From: Pegoplata infirma
Lineage: Eukaryota; Arthropoda; Insecta; Diptera; Anthomyiidae
NCBI GenBank assembly: GCA_963921195.1
Contig: OY992537.1
Coordinates: 205,616,581 to 205,680,580 of the forward strand
DNA: 64,000 nt
Direction: 5' to 3'
In this document: piece by piece, positions 32,512 through 43,580 of the stretch
Layout of the letters: every line of letters starts with the position of its first letter
Position numbering within the stretch: the first letter of the stretch is position 1
Made by a program: the position numbers and the translations under genes
The notes under the pieces: generated by a model
Databases searched by the model: none
What the model was told of the DNA's origin: nothing
The model's input: only the letters and a program-made list of their open reading frames with translations

Positions 32512-34243
32512 TTATATTCTACACCACTCTTTGGAACAGTATATAATGATTTTGTGCTGATGTGTGTAACTACCCGAAATATTGGTCCTAGACTTACCTT
32601 CAAGTATACCGAGCGACTCAGAATTAATTTTTGGGTAGATTTAGCGATGTCCGGCCGTGCGTCCGCCTGTCCATCTATCGGTTTAAGCACGATACAGGTC
32701 GAAATTTTCAATCAATTGACCTTAAATTTGAAACTTAAGCACTAAATTAAAGAAAACACAGTGCAGCAGCACATGTAGGGCCTCAACCAAACCAAGACAG
32801 TTTGAAAGTACTTATGTGTAGTAGTAAAAACCCTAAAGGGTTTAGCTCTGTAACGTCCCAAATTTTTTTTATAGCCCACTGAATTTTTCTGTTTTTTCAA
32901 AGGCGTTGGAGAAAAGTCGAAAAAACTAATGTTAATGTTCTTTTATACTTAAAATAGTGTTTGGATGTCTTCAATAGAATTTAATGGGGAACATTTTCTA
33001 AAGTACGCTAAACCTATATCTCCCGTTTTAATGTGTCATTTACATAATTTTTTAAGTAATGGCGCAGAAACCTACAAAGACGTGCGTTTAAAGGGTTAAA
33101 TTGTTCTACGATTATTTTCAGCATCAAATTTTACTGGGGGTTACTGAAGGCAGAAAGTTTGACCGGTATACGAAAAATGCATAAAAAAAATTAATTGTAA
33201 AGTATCATTACTTTTTATATTTTTTCATAAATTTGTTAGTTACAATTGTATACAATTTCTGGCAGAAATAAAAAAAAAAAATGAATGACACTTTACAATT
33301 TATCTTTTTTCTGCATTTTCCTTATATCAGTCGAACTTTCTGCCTTCAGTAACCCCTAGTAAAATTTGATGCAGAGTATATTCGTAGAACATTTTAACAT
33401 TTCTTAAAAAAATTACTTAAATGACCAATAAATACGGCAGATAAAGGGTTAATATATGCTAGAAAAAATTTCCCATCAAATTCTATTGAAGACATCCAAA
33501 TGCTATTTTAAGCTCAAAAGAACTGTTACATTTTTTTTGACTTTTTTCAAACGCCTTTAAAAAAAATCAAAAATTTAGTGGGCTATAAAAAAAAATTTGA
33601 GACGTTACGGAGCAAAACCCATTGGGGGCTTAACTACTACACACAAGTATTTTCAAACTGTCTTGGTTTGGTTGAGGCCCTAAGAAATGACCCTTCAATT
33701 GTGTCACAGTGAAATCGGTCCATGTTCAGACCTAGCCCCCATACATACGACACCTTTGGATTCGGCTTAAATGACTCTAATAACCGTGTTATAATAGATA
33801 TCGCTTTGAAATTTAGTAAGTAATTAACTTTTGTGTGCACAAATTATCATTCCAAAGCCCTTCTGGTAGTCCTCATACAAACCCCCCTTCCGATATTCAC
33901 ATAATTTCCTCAAAATTCATAAAAATGGAAATATTTGATAAAAATTTTATTTTTAGGTGTTAAACGTGTAACCTAATCAAATCGGAATATAATTGGAACA
34001 TTTTTGGACTAAGCCCCCCATATAAAAATTTCGACCGATATTCAGCTAAATCGGTCTATTGACAAAAAAATAAACCAATTTCACTAAAATTTAATCTTCG
34101 TGTGTTTTCTACTGTAAATAAAGATCTAACAAAAGATAGATCAAATTGGTCCATGTTTGGACTTGGACCCATTTTCCGGAAAACACTAGTGTAGGGTATC
34201 ATATGGTCGGTCTTGACCGACTATAACTTCCTTACTTGCTTTT
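32512..34243 (-). repeat. family Q repeat, copy 2, split by a MITE
   Basis: In minus orientation: TACACCACTC hairpin end at 32518, TCGGTTTAAGCACGATACAG, then a 903-bp insertion, then AAATCGGTCCATGTTCAGAC to the GTCGGTCTTGACCGAC hairpin and CTTACTTG at 34240. The two parts join consistently with the intact copies. Confidence 0.7.
32778..33680. mobile_element. 903-bp foldback MITE, TA-flanked
   Basis: TIRs begin GGGCCTCAACCAAACCAAGA. The inverted arms are about 430 bp each (ACTGAAGGCAGAAAGTTTGA versus its complement near 33330), with the centre near 33230. TA stands on both sides (32776-32777, 33681-33682). Noncoding. Confidence 0.8.
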
Positions 34244-34659
34244 TTCTTTCGGATTTGATTTGGGGAGAGGGAAATTTCCTTTTTTCCCCGTGGATCCGCG
34301 CCTGAGTAAGACCCCCACTTTTTGAAAGAAATTGTATCCTACCGATTAAAACTGATGTAATTAGATAAAAGCAATCTTCGAAAAAAAATGTTTCCAACCA
34401 ATTCAACCTGATTTAATCTTAGCCGTCTTTAAAAAACAAAATTTGTTTTGAAATTATAATATCATTGATGACGCCTATGCCAGGGAATACTTTGGCCATC
34501 ATAAACAAATTTTTGTTAAATTAAGCAGATAATTCAAATTGAATATAGCATGATGACAATGAGTACACCACCTTACACACTCACAAAATTTAATCAAAAT
34601 CGGAACACAGCGTAAATTACCATTGATGTTAAATCAAATTGTTCTGAACGAATGTGTTG

Positions 34660-34740
34660 GGTTTTTTTTATTGAAACAAAATTCCCATTATCTCCGACAA
34701 GACATAAATAACCAAATACGAAATATGATTTCTCGATTAA
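34660..34740 (+). promoter_or_regulatory. conserved upstream box of the three-exon peptide gene
   Basis: CAAAATTCCC (34677-34686; complement GGGAATTTTG) and TATC (34689-34692; complement GATA) lie 2 bp apart, about 190 bp before the ATG. The block continues ACATAAATAACCAAATACGA and ATATGATTTCTCGATTAATA, matching 60080-60135 before the next paralogue. Adjacent GATA and kappa-B sites are typical of fly immune promoters; the assignment here is inference. Confidence 0.5.
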
Positions 34741-34877
34741 TATTCTTCTTACAATTACTATAAATGTCTGCATAAATAAATTAATAAAAAAGAAAAATAA
34801 ACCATAATATTTCACAGTCTTAAAATTATTTTAAAACGGGAATAAAGTAATTTAAAAAAAAGTAAATAATTTACAAA

Positions 34878-37800
34878 ATGAAATTATTTCAAATAATCTT
34901 TGTAATATGCTGTGTTCTTGCCAGTGCAATGGCCAATCCATGTAATAGAGCTGGTTCCGGTGGAGATTCTGTTTTCAGTAGTGGTGGTCAAGGTGTAAGT
35001 TAAATGTGCTTAAACAAACGGTTTAACACAAAAGGAGTAAAGTAGCTCTTTAGTTGATTTTCAAAATTTTTAGCAGATTTTTTTTCAGTGTACACTCAAA
35101 AAAAAAACCTTGTAAAATTACACGAAAAGTTTGGAATTTTTTTTTTTGCTACCTCCTATTGACAAGAATTCCTTGTTATTTTACCAGCTTTTTACCAATA
35201 ATTTAGTAATTTTACAAACATTTTACCAAAAAAATTGTAAATTTACAATTTTTGTGACGCGATAAAACTTACAAGGGGGTTTCGTGATTTTACTAGATTT
35301 TTTGCTACCTCTTATTTTACGAAAATTCCTAGTAAAAATTACGAACTTTTTTTTTGTGTAATTTTACAGGATTTTTACCAATAAAATTGTAAATTTACTA
35401 CTGTTTTGGCGAAATAAAACTTACAAGAAATTCTCGTAAATTTATTAGATTTTTTTTTGTAAAAAATCTTGGAAATTTATAAAATTACAAGAAAAACTGT
35501 AAAATTGCAAAAAAAAAATGTAAATTTCGATCGAATATTGTTTGTTAAAAAACAAGAAAAAACTGTAAAATATTGGTTAAATGGGATTACGAAACTTTTT
35601 CTAGAAATTTTCCAAGGTTTTTTTGTGTGTATTATATAATTAATTAATAAATAAATACGATAAATTTTTATTATACTTACATGTGCTTTTGATTTTTTAC
35701 AGGGTAGCGTTAGACGTGGACCGGATGGTGCGAAACCTAGAAATGATCTGTGTGTTGAAGGTGGTGGCGGTGGTGGATCTGTTTTTAGTTCCGGTGGTGA
35801 TGGTGTAAGTATTAATATTTTACACAATTGACAAACAATTTAGAGAAATTTGCACTCCCACGTATAAAACTACTAAAAATTTTGGAAATCGGTTGAGCGC
35901 TTTTCGAGATATCGCCATTTGAAATTGACGTTTTTTCCCAACGTTCAAGAATTTTTTTGTAAAAAAATTTAAAATTTTTTCTATTGACTATTCAAAGTTA
36001 ATTTAAGCCAAATAAGACAATATTAAGCTATGGCAACCTTCGATTAAAGTCTAGATTTTTTGGTAAAAATTTTTCAAAAACTCAAATCCAATTACACTGT
36101 GCTACAGTGAAAAAATACTTCTAATGTGACATGGTAGAGGTTGTTGGTTTTGTCGAGTAGATCACAAAAATGACCATTTAACTTGCCAGACACCCTCAAA
36201 TTTTAGAGATATTGTCCAAAAACGTTTTTTTCGGACTTTGCTCACTAAACCTTGTGTTATTCAGAAAATTTTCAACCGATTTTAAATTTTTTAACTGTTT
36301 TGGATAGAAGAAGAATAGGGCTTTAAATGTCTGTGAATTGGTCTACACATATAAGAAAGATATCTATTGATTTTTTCTATAATATAAAATTTTTTTTGTT
36401 ATTTTTTGAAAATTTTTCGAGTTTATCGATTTTTTTCTGCTATAGTTCGTTTAACAACCTTTATATTTATAAACATATTTTTAAAGAAAATTTAGTTCTG
36501 AATTCGATCAGCTTTATCCTGTAAATATCAGATAAGAATTGACAGAGTTGTGATAATTTTTGTAAAAAAGAAAATTAAGATTTTTCAGAAAATCGCCGTT
36601 CAGACAACCCAGGCAAAAAAAAATTATTTATCATAAGAGGTCATGTACAATATTTTTAAAGGTTTTTGGCGCGCTGAATCCGAATCTGGCCTTTAAATTG
36701 CTCTATCGCGTCAGGTTTTTGAGATATTAAACTAAAATTGATATATTTAAAACTTAATAAGATAGCGCAATTTCAAGGTCAAATTCGAATTCATGGGGCC
36801 AAAAACCTTTAAAATAATGATAAGCGATCTCTCAGTATGTTCGTTAATTTTTTATTTTTTTTGCCTGGGTTGTCCGAACGGCAATTTCATGCAAAATCTT
36901 AATTTTATTTTTTAGAAAAATGATCACAACTCTGTCAATTGTTATTCGATTTTTTCGGCATAAAGCTTATCGTATTCACAATTAAATTTTCTTTAAAAAT
37001 ACGTTTACAAATATATATATTGTTGAACGAACTATAGCAGAAAAAAATCGATAAACTTAAAAAATTTTCAAAAAATAACAAAAAAATTAGTTATTGTTGA
37101 AAAAATCAATACAAATCTTTATTAAATGTATAGACCAATTCACACACCTAAAAAGCCCTATACTTCTTCTATTCAAAACAGTTAAAAAATTAATAATCGG
37201 TGGAAAACTGTTTAAGTCACACGTGGTTTAGTGAGAAAAGTCCCAAAAAAACGTTTTTTTACAATAACTTTAAAATTTGAGGGTGTCTGGCAAGTTTGAT
37301 GGGCATTTTTGTGATCTATTCAATGAGACCTACAACCTTAACTACTTCATTTTAAAAGTATATTAGATTTTGTGTTTTTTGTAGCACAGTGTTATTTTAA
37401 CTCGTGCACAGTGCGTTGTCCCATAGACAAAAATAAGGTCATGGTATTAAATTGATGAAATTTGTAAATTTTATAGCTTTACTTAGGTACCAAAAACGAA
37501 TCACCAAAAAATCCAAATTTTTTATTTTTTTTTTGAAGCTACTAGAGACCGTCAAAGTCGAGTGATTTAGAGCGTTTTTGCATTGATAAATATGAAAGAG
37601 TTGGTGAAGTTTTACATTAATTGTCACCAAAAATTCAATATTTAGCGAAATTGTACGAAATTAATTTAGAGCTGTTTTATGTTGTGTCTCAGATTCTGAG
37701 AAAAAAATTTCACATTCTAAGACTATTTTCATATAGAAAAAGTCTAAGATTCCGAAACATTTTTCGCATAGAAAAAGTTTCAAATTCTGAGACGTTTTAC

Positions 37801-38932
37801 GATTAGAAAGACTCTTAGAATCTAAAACATGTTTCGTATAGAAAAAGTCTTAAATTCTGAGACGTTTTACGAATAGAAAGACTCTTAGAATCAAAAACAT
37901 GTATCGTATAGAAAAAGTCTCAAATTCTGAGACATGTTTCATATAGAAAAAATTTCAGATTCTGATTCATGTTTCGTATAAAAAAAGTTTCAGATGAAAA
38001 TATATTTTTCATATAGAAAATTTCTCTGATTCTGATACATTTTTCGTATAAAAAAAGTCTCAGTTTCTGAGACATTTTTCGTGCAGATAAAGTCTCAGAT
38101 TATAAGACATTTTTCATATTGAGAAATTTACAGATCTGTGACGTTTTTCGTATAAAAAATCTCAAATATTGAGACATTTTTCGTATAAAAATATTCTCAG
38201 ATTCTAAAACATTTTCCGTAAAGAAATTGTCGCAGATCCTGAGACATTTTTCGTATAGAAAAAATTTCAGATTCTGTAATAGAAAAGGCCACATTTAAAC
38301 CAAATTGTTATATGCAAATATCATGGTTTTAATAAATAAAGAAAAATGACATCGAGCTAGAATATCCCTACTCAAAATATATTTTTTTTTTAGTTTCTTT
38401 GTCTTAAAACGGGAAATACCAGGAGCTTAATTTGTACCAAAAAAAAAAAAAATTTTTTTGTCATTTGACTTTTTACCAGGGGCCAGGGGCCGCCATACCT
38501 TAAAACGGCCCTGACTACGATGGGACAATTTTCGTTTTCTAATTCTCACTGGGAGTGGAGTCGAATATGTATTAATATTTTAGTTTGAACATTAGCGATT
38601 TGTCATTTAAGTTCCCAATGCTACTTGTAGTATAGGATTTTTATATTTGCTAAATTGTCGTGACAATGGAATCTGACCAATTCCGAAACACATATCGACT
38701 AATTGTAAGTCGTGTGAAAACGACCAACATGAATTAATTTAAAACACAAAAATAATTTTCTGAAAAATTTTTGTATGAGAATATTATAGTTTTAGTTATT
38801 AAAGAAAATAATGACCTCGAGCTAGAATATACCTACTCAAATTATCTCTTAGCATATTTAAATTTAATTAATAATCAATTAAAATTTAATTTTTTTTTTT
38901 TTTATATTTTACAGGGTGACGTGTATTTTTAA
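34878..38932 (+). CDS. secreted glycine-rich peptide gene, three exons
   Basis: Exons 34878-34994, 35703-35804 and 38915-38932 give 78 residues plus stop. All introns are phase 0, with GTAAGT donors and TTTTACAG/TTTTTACAG-like acceptors. Exon 1: MKLFQIIFVICCVLASAMA signal peptide, then NPCNRAGSGGDSVFSSGGQG. Exon 2: GSVRRGPDGAKPRNDLC, then a six-glycine run and GSVFSSGGDG, so the module SVFSSGG occurs twice, once per exon. Exon 3 encodes GDVYF only. The predicted mature chain is about 59 residues with two cysteines. The 5' leader (GTCTTAAAATTAT, AAACGGGAATAAA) matches that of the 60259 gene. Intron 1 contains a CACT-ended element, intron 2 a 1.3-kb foldback and a minisatellite. I do not recognise the family. 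A secreted defence or reproductive peptide is a guess. Confidence 0.7.
35094..35629. mobile_element. CACT-ended element, family P, copy 1, in intron 1
   Basis: Ends CACTCAAAAAAAAAACCTTG and CCAAGGTTTTTTTGTGTG, flanked by TA at 35092-35093 and 35630-35631. The interior repeats short TTTTAC/GTAAATTTAC motifs. Relative at 18900-19640. The host splice sites are intact. Confidence 0.7.
36095..37391. mobile_element. 1.3-kb foldback element in intron 2
   Basis: TIRs start CACTGTGCTACA, flanked by TTA on both sides. Arms of about 600 bp are inverted copies (TTTTTTCTGCTATAGTTCGT versus its complement near 37025; GCCAGACACCCTCAAATTTT versus its complement near 37290), centred near 36740. No coding sequence. 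Confidence 0.8.
37688..38284. repeat. minisatellite in intron 2, unit about 36 bp
   Basis: About 16 diverged units of the type GATTCTGAGACATTTTTCGT followed by ATAGAAAAAGTCTCA. Frames on both strands are repeat artefacts. Confidence 0.8.
38285..38914. other. rest of intron 2
   Basis: Contains GACATCGAGCTAGAATATCC and, 470 bp on, GACCTCGAGCTAGAATATAC. This block, also at 52820-52850, marks a small dispersed repeat. No exon seen before the 38911-38914 ACAG acceptor. Confidence 0.4.
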
Positions 38933-39525
38933 CCATGGAAAAGTTAACAACAGAAGTCAACATTATTCAAATTAATTCATAACACTCATAATATAAATCA
39001 ACTGTATACAAATGAAATCTTTGTAATTTTTATTACCTTATTAATCGTTAAATATATAATCCCCAACAAAAATTTTAACAGTCGTTTTAAAATGAATATC
39101 ATAGGCAATACATTTTTTTTCCTTACTTTATTTAAAGAAAGAAAACAATGAACTAATATTTTTTTCCTCAAATTTAATTAAATTTTAGGAAAATTCATGA
39201 AAATTTTTAATAGATATTTTTTTCCTAAATTTTAGTTGTGTCTTGTTCATTAGTTTAATGATTTTTTTAAAACTTAAAAATTATGTGATTTTTACTCAAA
39301 AAGTACCAGCACTCTTTTGACTGCAGCTGACTGCAGCTAAAAAGTTTCATTTAGAACATATAAATTTTTTTTCAATTTATCTGAACGGCAACATCACGTA
39401 GTTGACCCATTTTTAAAAGAATTTTCAACCTTATGACCATTTCAAATTTCATGACTGTCAGTCCAGTACTTACTAAAAGACTGAATTATTTTCAAAAAAA
39501 ATTTCCATTTCTCCCACTGTTCGAT

Positions 39526-39600
39526 GTATCGTATTTCCCATTTGTTAATATTTTAACCAAAAAATAAATATAAAATATAAAAATAAATTACACTAGTTTA
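39526..39600 (+). promoter_or_regulatory. second orphan promoter-like fragment
   Basis: CGTATTTCCCATTTGTTAAT and the following AT-rich block match 2345-2405 upstream of the interrupted peptide gene. No TATA-plus-exon follows; a family Q fragment starts at 39636. It could be a remnant of another gene copy or simply a shared repeat. Confidence 0.35.
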
Positions 39601-39635
39601 CAGAGATTTCAATCCATGACATATTACATTTATTT

Positions 39636-39775
39636 ATACCCTACACCACTCTGTGGTACAGGGTATAATGACTTTGTTTATATGTTTGTAACTAACCGAA
39701 ATATAGGTCCTACACCGATCTTCAAGCATACCGACTAAGAATCACTTTTTGAGTCGATTTGGCAATGAAAAAATT
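39636..39775 (-). repeat. family Q fragment
   Basis: TATACCCTACACCACTCTGT hairpin end, GAAATATAGGTCCTACACC and CTTTTTGAGTCGATTTGGC. Truncated after about 140 bp. Confidence 0.65.
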
Positions 39776-40177
39776 AAAAAAAAAGTCCGTTCCCCCATCC
39801 CCCCCTTTGATCCAATAAATATGAGATTGGAGAGATAAAAAAACAGGTAACTTTGATTCTGCTCCCCTCTTTCCTATATCCAAGTTTCAAGACAATCGGT
39901 GGGTGCACAGATAAAAATGAGTTATTTTTTTTAAGAGTCATCTAATGAGGAAAATTGTTGGATCAAGCACGAAAATTGTAGGTCAGTCATTGACTGATCC
40001 TTGATTAAACCAATGCTTGATTTGAGTAATTTGTTAATTGTTATTTTTCTGTTATTTTTGATTAAACCAATGCTTGATTTGAGTGAGCGGTTAATCAATA
40101 ATTTTGTGTTATTTGTGATTAATCCAATGCTTGATCTGATGCTTGAGTCTTTTCAAATCTTTTGTTTATATTAAGTG

Positions 40178-40663
40178 TGTTCCAGAACTTTCCGGGTAAA
40201 GTTCGGTAAAATGAGAGCAAATCAAAAAACCTCTCACGATACCACAAAAATACACAAAAGTACGGGAACGCTAAAAACCACATTTCAAGCCCAAAATAAT
40301 AGAAAATGTAAACAAACCAATAACGCTAAAATATTTTCGTAAGAAAAATTACTTTAAACAAGAAAACAAATTGTAAAAGTTTATTTTAATAACAAATTAT
40401 CTTTTTTTGTATTGAAATAACGCATTTCCTTGGTTTAGTTCTTTATTTTATTTAAATTTCCAATTTAGCTTCACAAAAAAAATCAGCTGTTTTTTAACAT
40501 CTGACTGTTACCATTTTACCCGAAAAAAAAGTGCGGGTAAGTTCGGTAAAATGAGAAACTAATTTATTCTCTCAAAAACTCTCTCATTTACCCAATTTTT
40601 GCGTACGGGAACGCTTTTCCGGCTGGTTTGGGTACCCGCGGGCACCCGCGGTAACGTTGTGGA
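40178..40663. mobile_element. possible MITE with TGTTCCA ends
   Basis: TGTTCCAGAAC at 40178 and GTTGTGGAACA at 40653 are inverted. Inside, GTTCGGTAAAATGAGA occurs twice and the right end has an unusual GC-rich run (GGTACCCGCGGGCACCCGCG). The boundaries and duplication are uncertain. Confidence 0.4.
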
Positions 40664-40979
40664 ACAGACCTATTGTTTTTTTTTGTGCTTTATATTATTT
40701 TGTTTTTTTTTTCGTCTTGTGTGCATGCAAGTACTTTTCTATTTGACGTTCATCGCATTGTTACTCAAAGCCTACTATGATGAGTTTTTTTGTTTTTATG
40801 AATTTTTTTGTGAATTTTACAGATTTGAGCAAATGGTTAATTGATTCAAGTAAAATTTAATTGAATGTCAAATTTTAAGCTGAGCAAATATTTAATTGTT
40901 TTTTTTCATTGAATATTTTTTTCTGTGTGCCCTGTTAAAGACTTTCCTTGTTAGTGAAAAGGTAATTTTGGCGAACAAA

Positions 40980-41478
40980 AATTGAGTAAAAAATTTTTGG
41001 GAAAAAAAAGTTTATTGAAAAAAATAAACAGATTTAATAAAAAATTTTATACAAAAAAAAATATTTTAAAAAAAAGTTTTTAATGAAAAAAAAAAAATAG
41101 GAAAAAAATTGAGAATTTTAAAAAAAAAAATACTTTTGATAAAAAAAAATCTTTGATACAAAAAAATTTTTGATAAAAAAAGTTTTTGAGGGGAAAAAAA
41201 TTACAAAAAAAAAAAAATTGGTAAATTGACAAAAAAAACCTAAGAAAAAAAAATTTATATAATAAAAAAATTTATAAAAAAAAAAAATTTTTTTGATGAG
41301 ACAAAAAATTTTTGATGAACAAACAATTTTGATAAAAAAAATTGATGAAATTTTTTTTTGCTGAAATAAAATTATTTTAAGTTTTATTCACCAGCTGGTA
41401 AAAAAAAAACTTTGTTTTTGATAAAAAAAAAATTGAAAAAAAAAAATTTGGCGAAATAAAATTAAATTTATGAAAAAA
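40980..41478. repeat. A-rich GATGAAAA/GATAAAAAA array
   Basis: Degenerate relative of the 10434-11128 minisatellite, with TTTTATTCACCAGCTGGT at 41383. It continues after a family Q insertion at 43311-43400. Confidence 0.5.
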
Positions 41479-43310
41479 AGAAAGTTATAGTCGGTCAAGA
41501 CCGACAATATTATACCCTACACCATTGTTTTCCGGAAAATGGGTCCTAAGTCCAAACATGAACCGATTGGATCTATCTTTTGTTAGATCCTTATTTACTG
41601 TAGAGAACACACACAGTTCAAGTTTTAGTGTAATAATTTTTTTTTTTTGCCAATAGACCGATTAATCTGAATATCGGTCGAAATTTTTATATGGGGTACC
41701 GAGTCCAAAGATGGTCCAATTATATTCAGATTTGATTAGGTTACTAAAGTACAAGTTTAACACCTAAAAATAAAATGTTTATCAAATATTTCCATTTTGA
41801 TAAATTTTGAGGGAATTATATGAATATCGGGAGGGTGGTTTGTATGGGGACTACGAAAAGGACTGACTCGATTCCTTTGAAATGGAATGATGATTTGTGC
41901 GTACGAAATTTGATTACACACTCAAAAAAAAAGTGAACTAAAATCTGGGAAAATTAACTCAATTTTGAGAAAAAGAGGGAATGATTTGGCTCCAAAGATT
42001 TTTTTTCTTGGTTTAAGTTCATAATTTTCCCAAAAATAAGGAAAACAAAGTTACTTAATTTTAAGCCTATTTTAACTAGAAAATGAGAAAAATTATACTT
42101 CACAATTTAAAAAAAAGATTGGATCTAGACCCTGGACCCATGGGTTCGGACCCCATTTAACTCGAGACCCCGTTGGGTCCTTTAAGGGTCCCTAGAGATT
42201 TTGAACCAAAACTTGTGTCCGTTTTGCTCTAACTTGCTTAGTTTTTGAGATACGGTAATAAGGGGTCTGAAAGGGTCTTGAGAATCTTAAAAACTGGATA
42301 TCTCAAAAACTATTAATCGGAGGGCTTTCGGGTATTTTGCGGACCTTTTCTCGTGTTGGCAGTATTTACCGAGATATGTGCATATATAAAATCTCGGGAA
42401 TTTCAAATTTTAGATCTAAATTTAGGGTCTTGAGACCCCGACAGATATGCATAGCTAGGCTATTCCATATTTTTCTTTGTTGTCTTTCTTTTGAAAATTT
42501 CGTCCGTTTCGCTCTATCTCGCTTAGTTTTCAAGATATCGCCATTTTGAATTTTTAACTAAATTTTAAGAAATTATTTACAAAATTTTCAGAAGTTATTA
42601 ACTAAATTCTAAGAAATACACTTCCTCAATTCAAAGAAGAGAAAAACGATGATTTTTTTTATAGTAAATTTTAACTAAACTTGAAATAAATTGTTTTTTA
42701 AGAAATATGTCTTAAAAATAAACACACGATTCTTAGATTTGTGGAAAATTTCTTTGGCAGTAAGAATTTTTTTCCTAATATTTAAAAATTCCATTTAAAG
42801 AAAAGTTTGAACTACTTATAAGTAAATGAACTAAATTTTTTTCCTCATAGTTAGGAAAATTTCTCATTTTTAGTTAAATTTTACTAAATTTAAGGAAAAT
42901 TCGAGATAAATTTTTAAAGACATTTTTTCCTTGATTTTAGTAATGTCTTTTTTTTTTCAGTGCATGTTAAATTTCAAAGCGATACCTATTTTAATATGGT
43001 TATTAGAGTCATTTAAGCATAATACAAAGGGTGCGTTTGTTAGGGGGTTAGGCCTTAACATGAACCGATTTTTTCCAATTTCAATAGGGTTTCGTCCTTG
43101 GTCCAAAAGATGCTTAACTTTCAAATTTAAAGTCAATTTAGAGAAAATTGCGACCTGTATTGTGCTTAAACCGATAGATGGACAGACGGAAGAACATCGC
43201 TATATCGACTCAAAAAGTAATTCTGACTCGTTCGGTATACTTGAAGGTAGGCCTAGGACCAATATTTTGGGTAGTTACAAACATCAGCACAAACTCATTA
43301 TACCCTGTAT
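41479..43310 (+). repeat. family Q repeat, copy 3, split by a family D element
   Basis: The left part runs from the GTCGGTCAAGACCGAC hairpin to GATTACA (41918); the right part resumes at 42963 CATGTTAAATTTCAAAG and ends ACTCATTATACCCTGTA. The junction matches intact copies. Confidence 0.7.
41919..42962 (-). mobile_element. CACT-ended element, family D, copy 2
   Basis: Inverted copy of 13737-14719: begins CACTCAAAAAAAAAGTGAAC and ends TTTTTTCAGTG, with CA duplicated on both sides. Inserted in a family Q repeat. Confidence 0.8.
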
Positions 43311-43399
43311 AAAAACAATACAAAATTTAATAAAAAAAAATTTTTTTGTATAATAAAACGATTAACTTTTGATAAACAAAAAATTTTGATAAAAAAATG

Positions 43400-43580
43400 T
43401 TAAGTTTTATTCACCATCTTGTGAAAAACTTTTTTAGTCACCAGCTGGTGAAAAACCTTTTCATTCATTACTAAGCTAAAGTTATTATTACTATATCTAA
43501 GTTACAAACCTTTTTGGTTTTGAGAAAATAAAAACAGTAATTCCTATTTTCTTTTTTTTTAGTCGTTAGTTTATACATAT
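43400..43580 (+). repeat. 'CACCAGCTGGTG' repeat, copy 2, cut on its right
   Basis: TTTTATTCACCATCTTGTG, GTCACCAGCTGGTG, AAGTTACAAACC and TTAGTCGTTAGTTTATA as at 11133-11290. It is cut at 43580 by the GGGCATTCC foldback element. Confidence 0.65.

Noticed and set aside
36095..37391. Possible extra exons in intron 2 of the three-exon gene
   Set aside because: The region is an inverted repeat with no module-like coding segment bounded by phase-0 splice sites.
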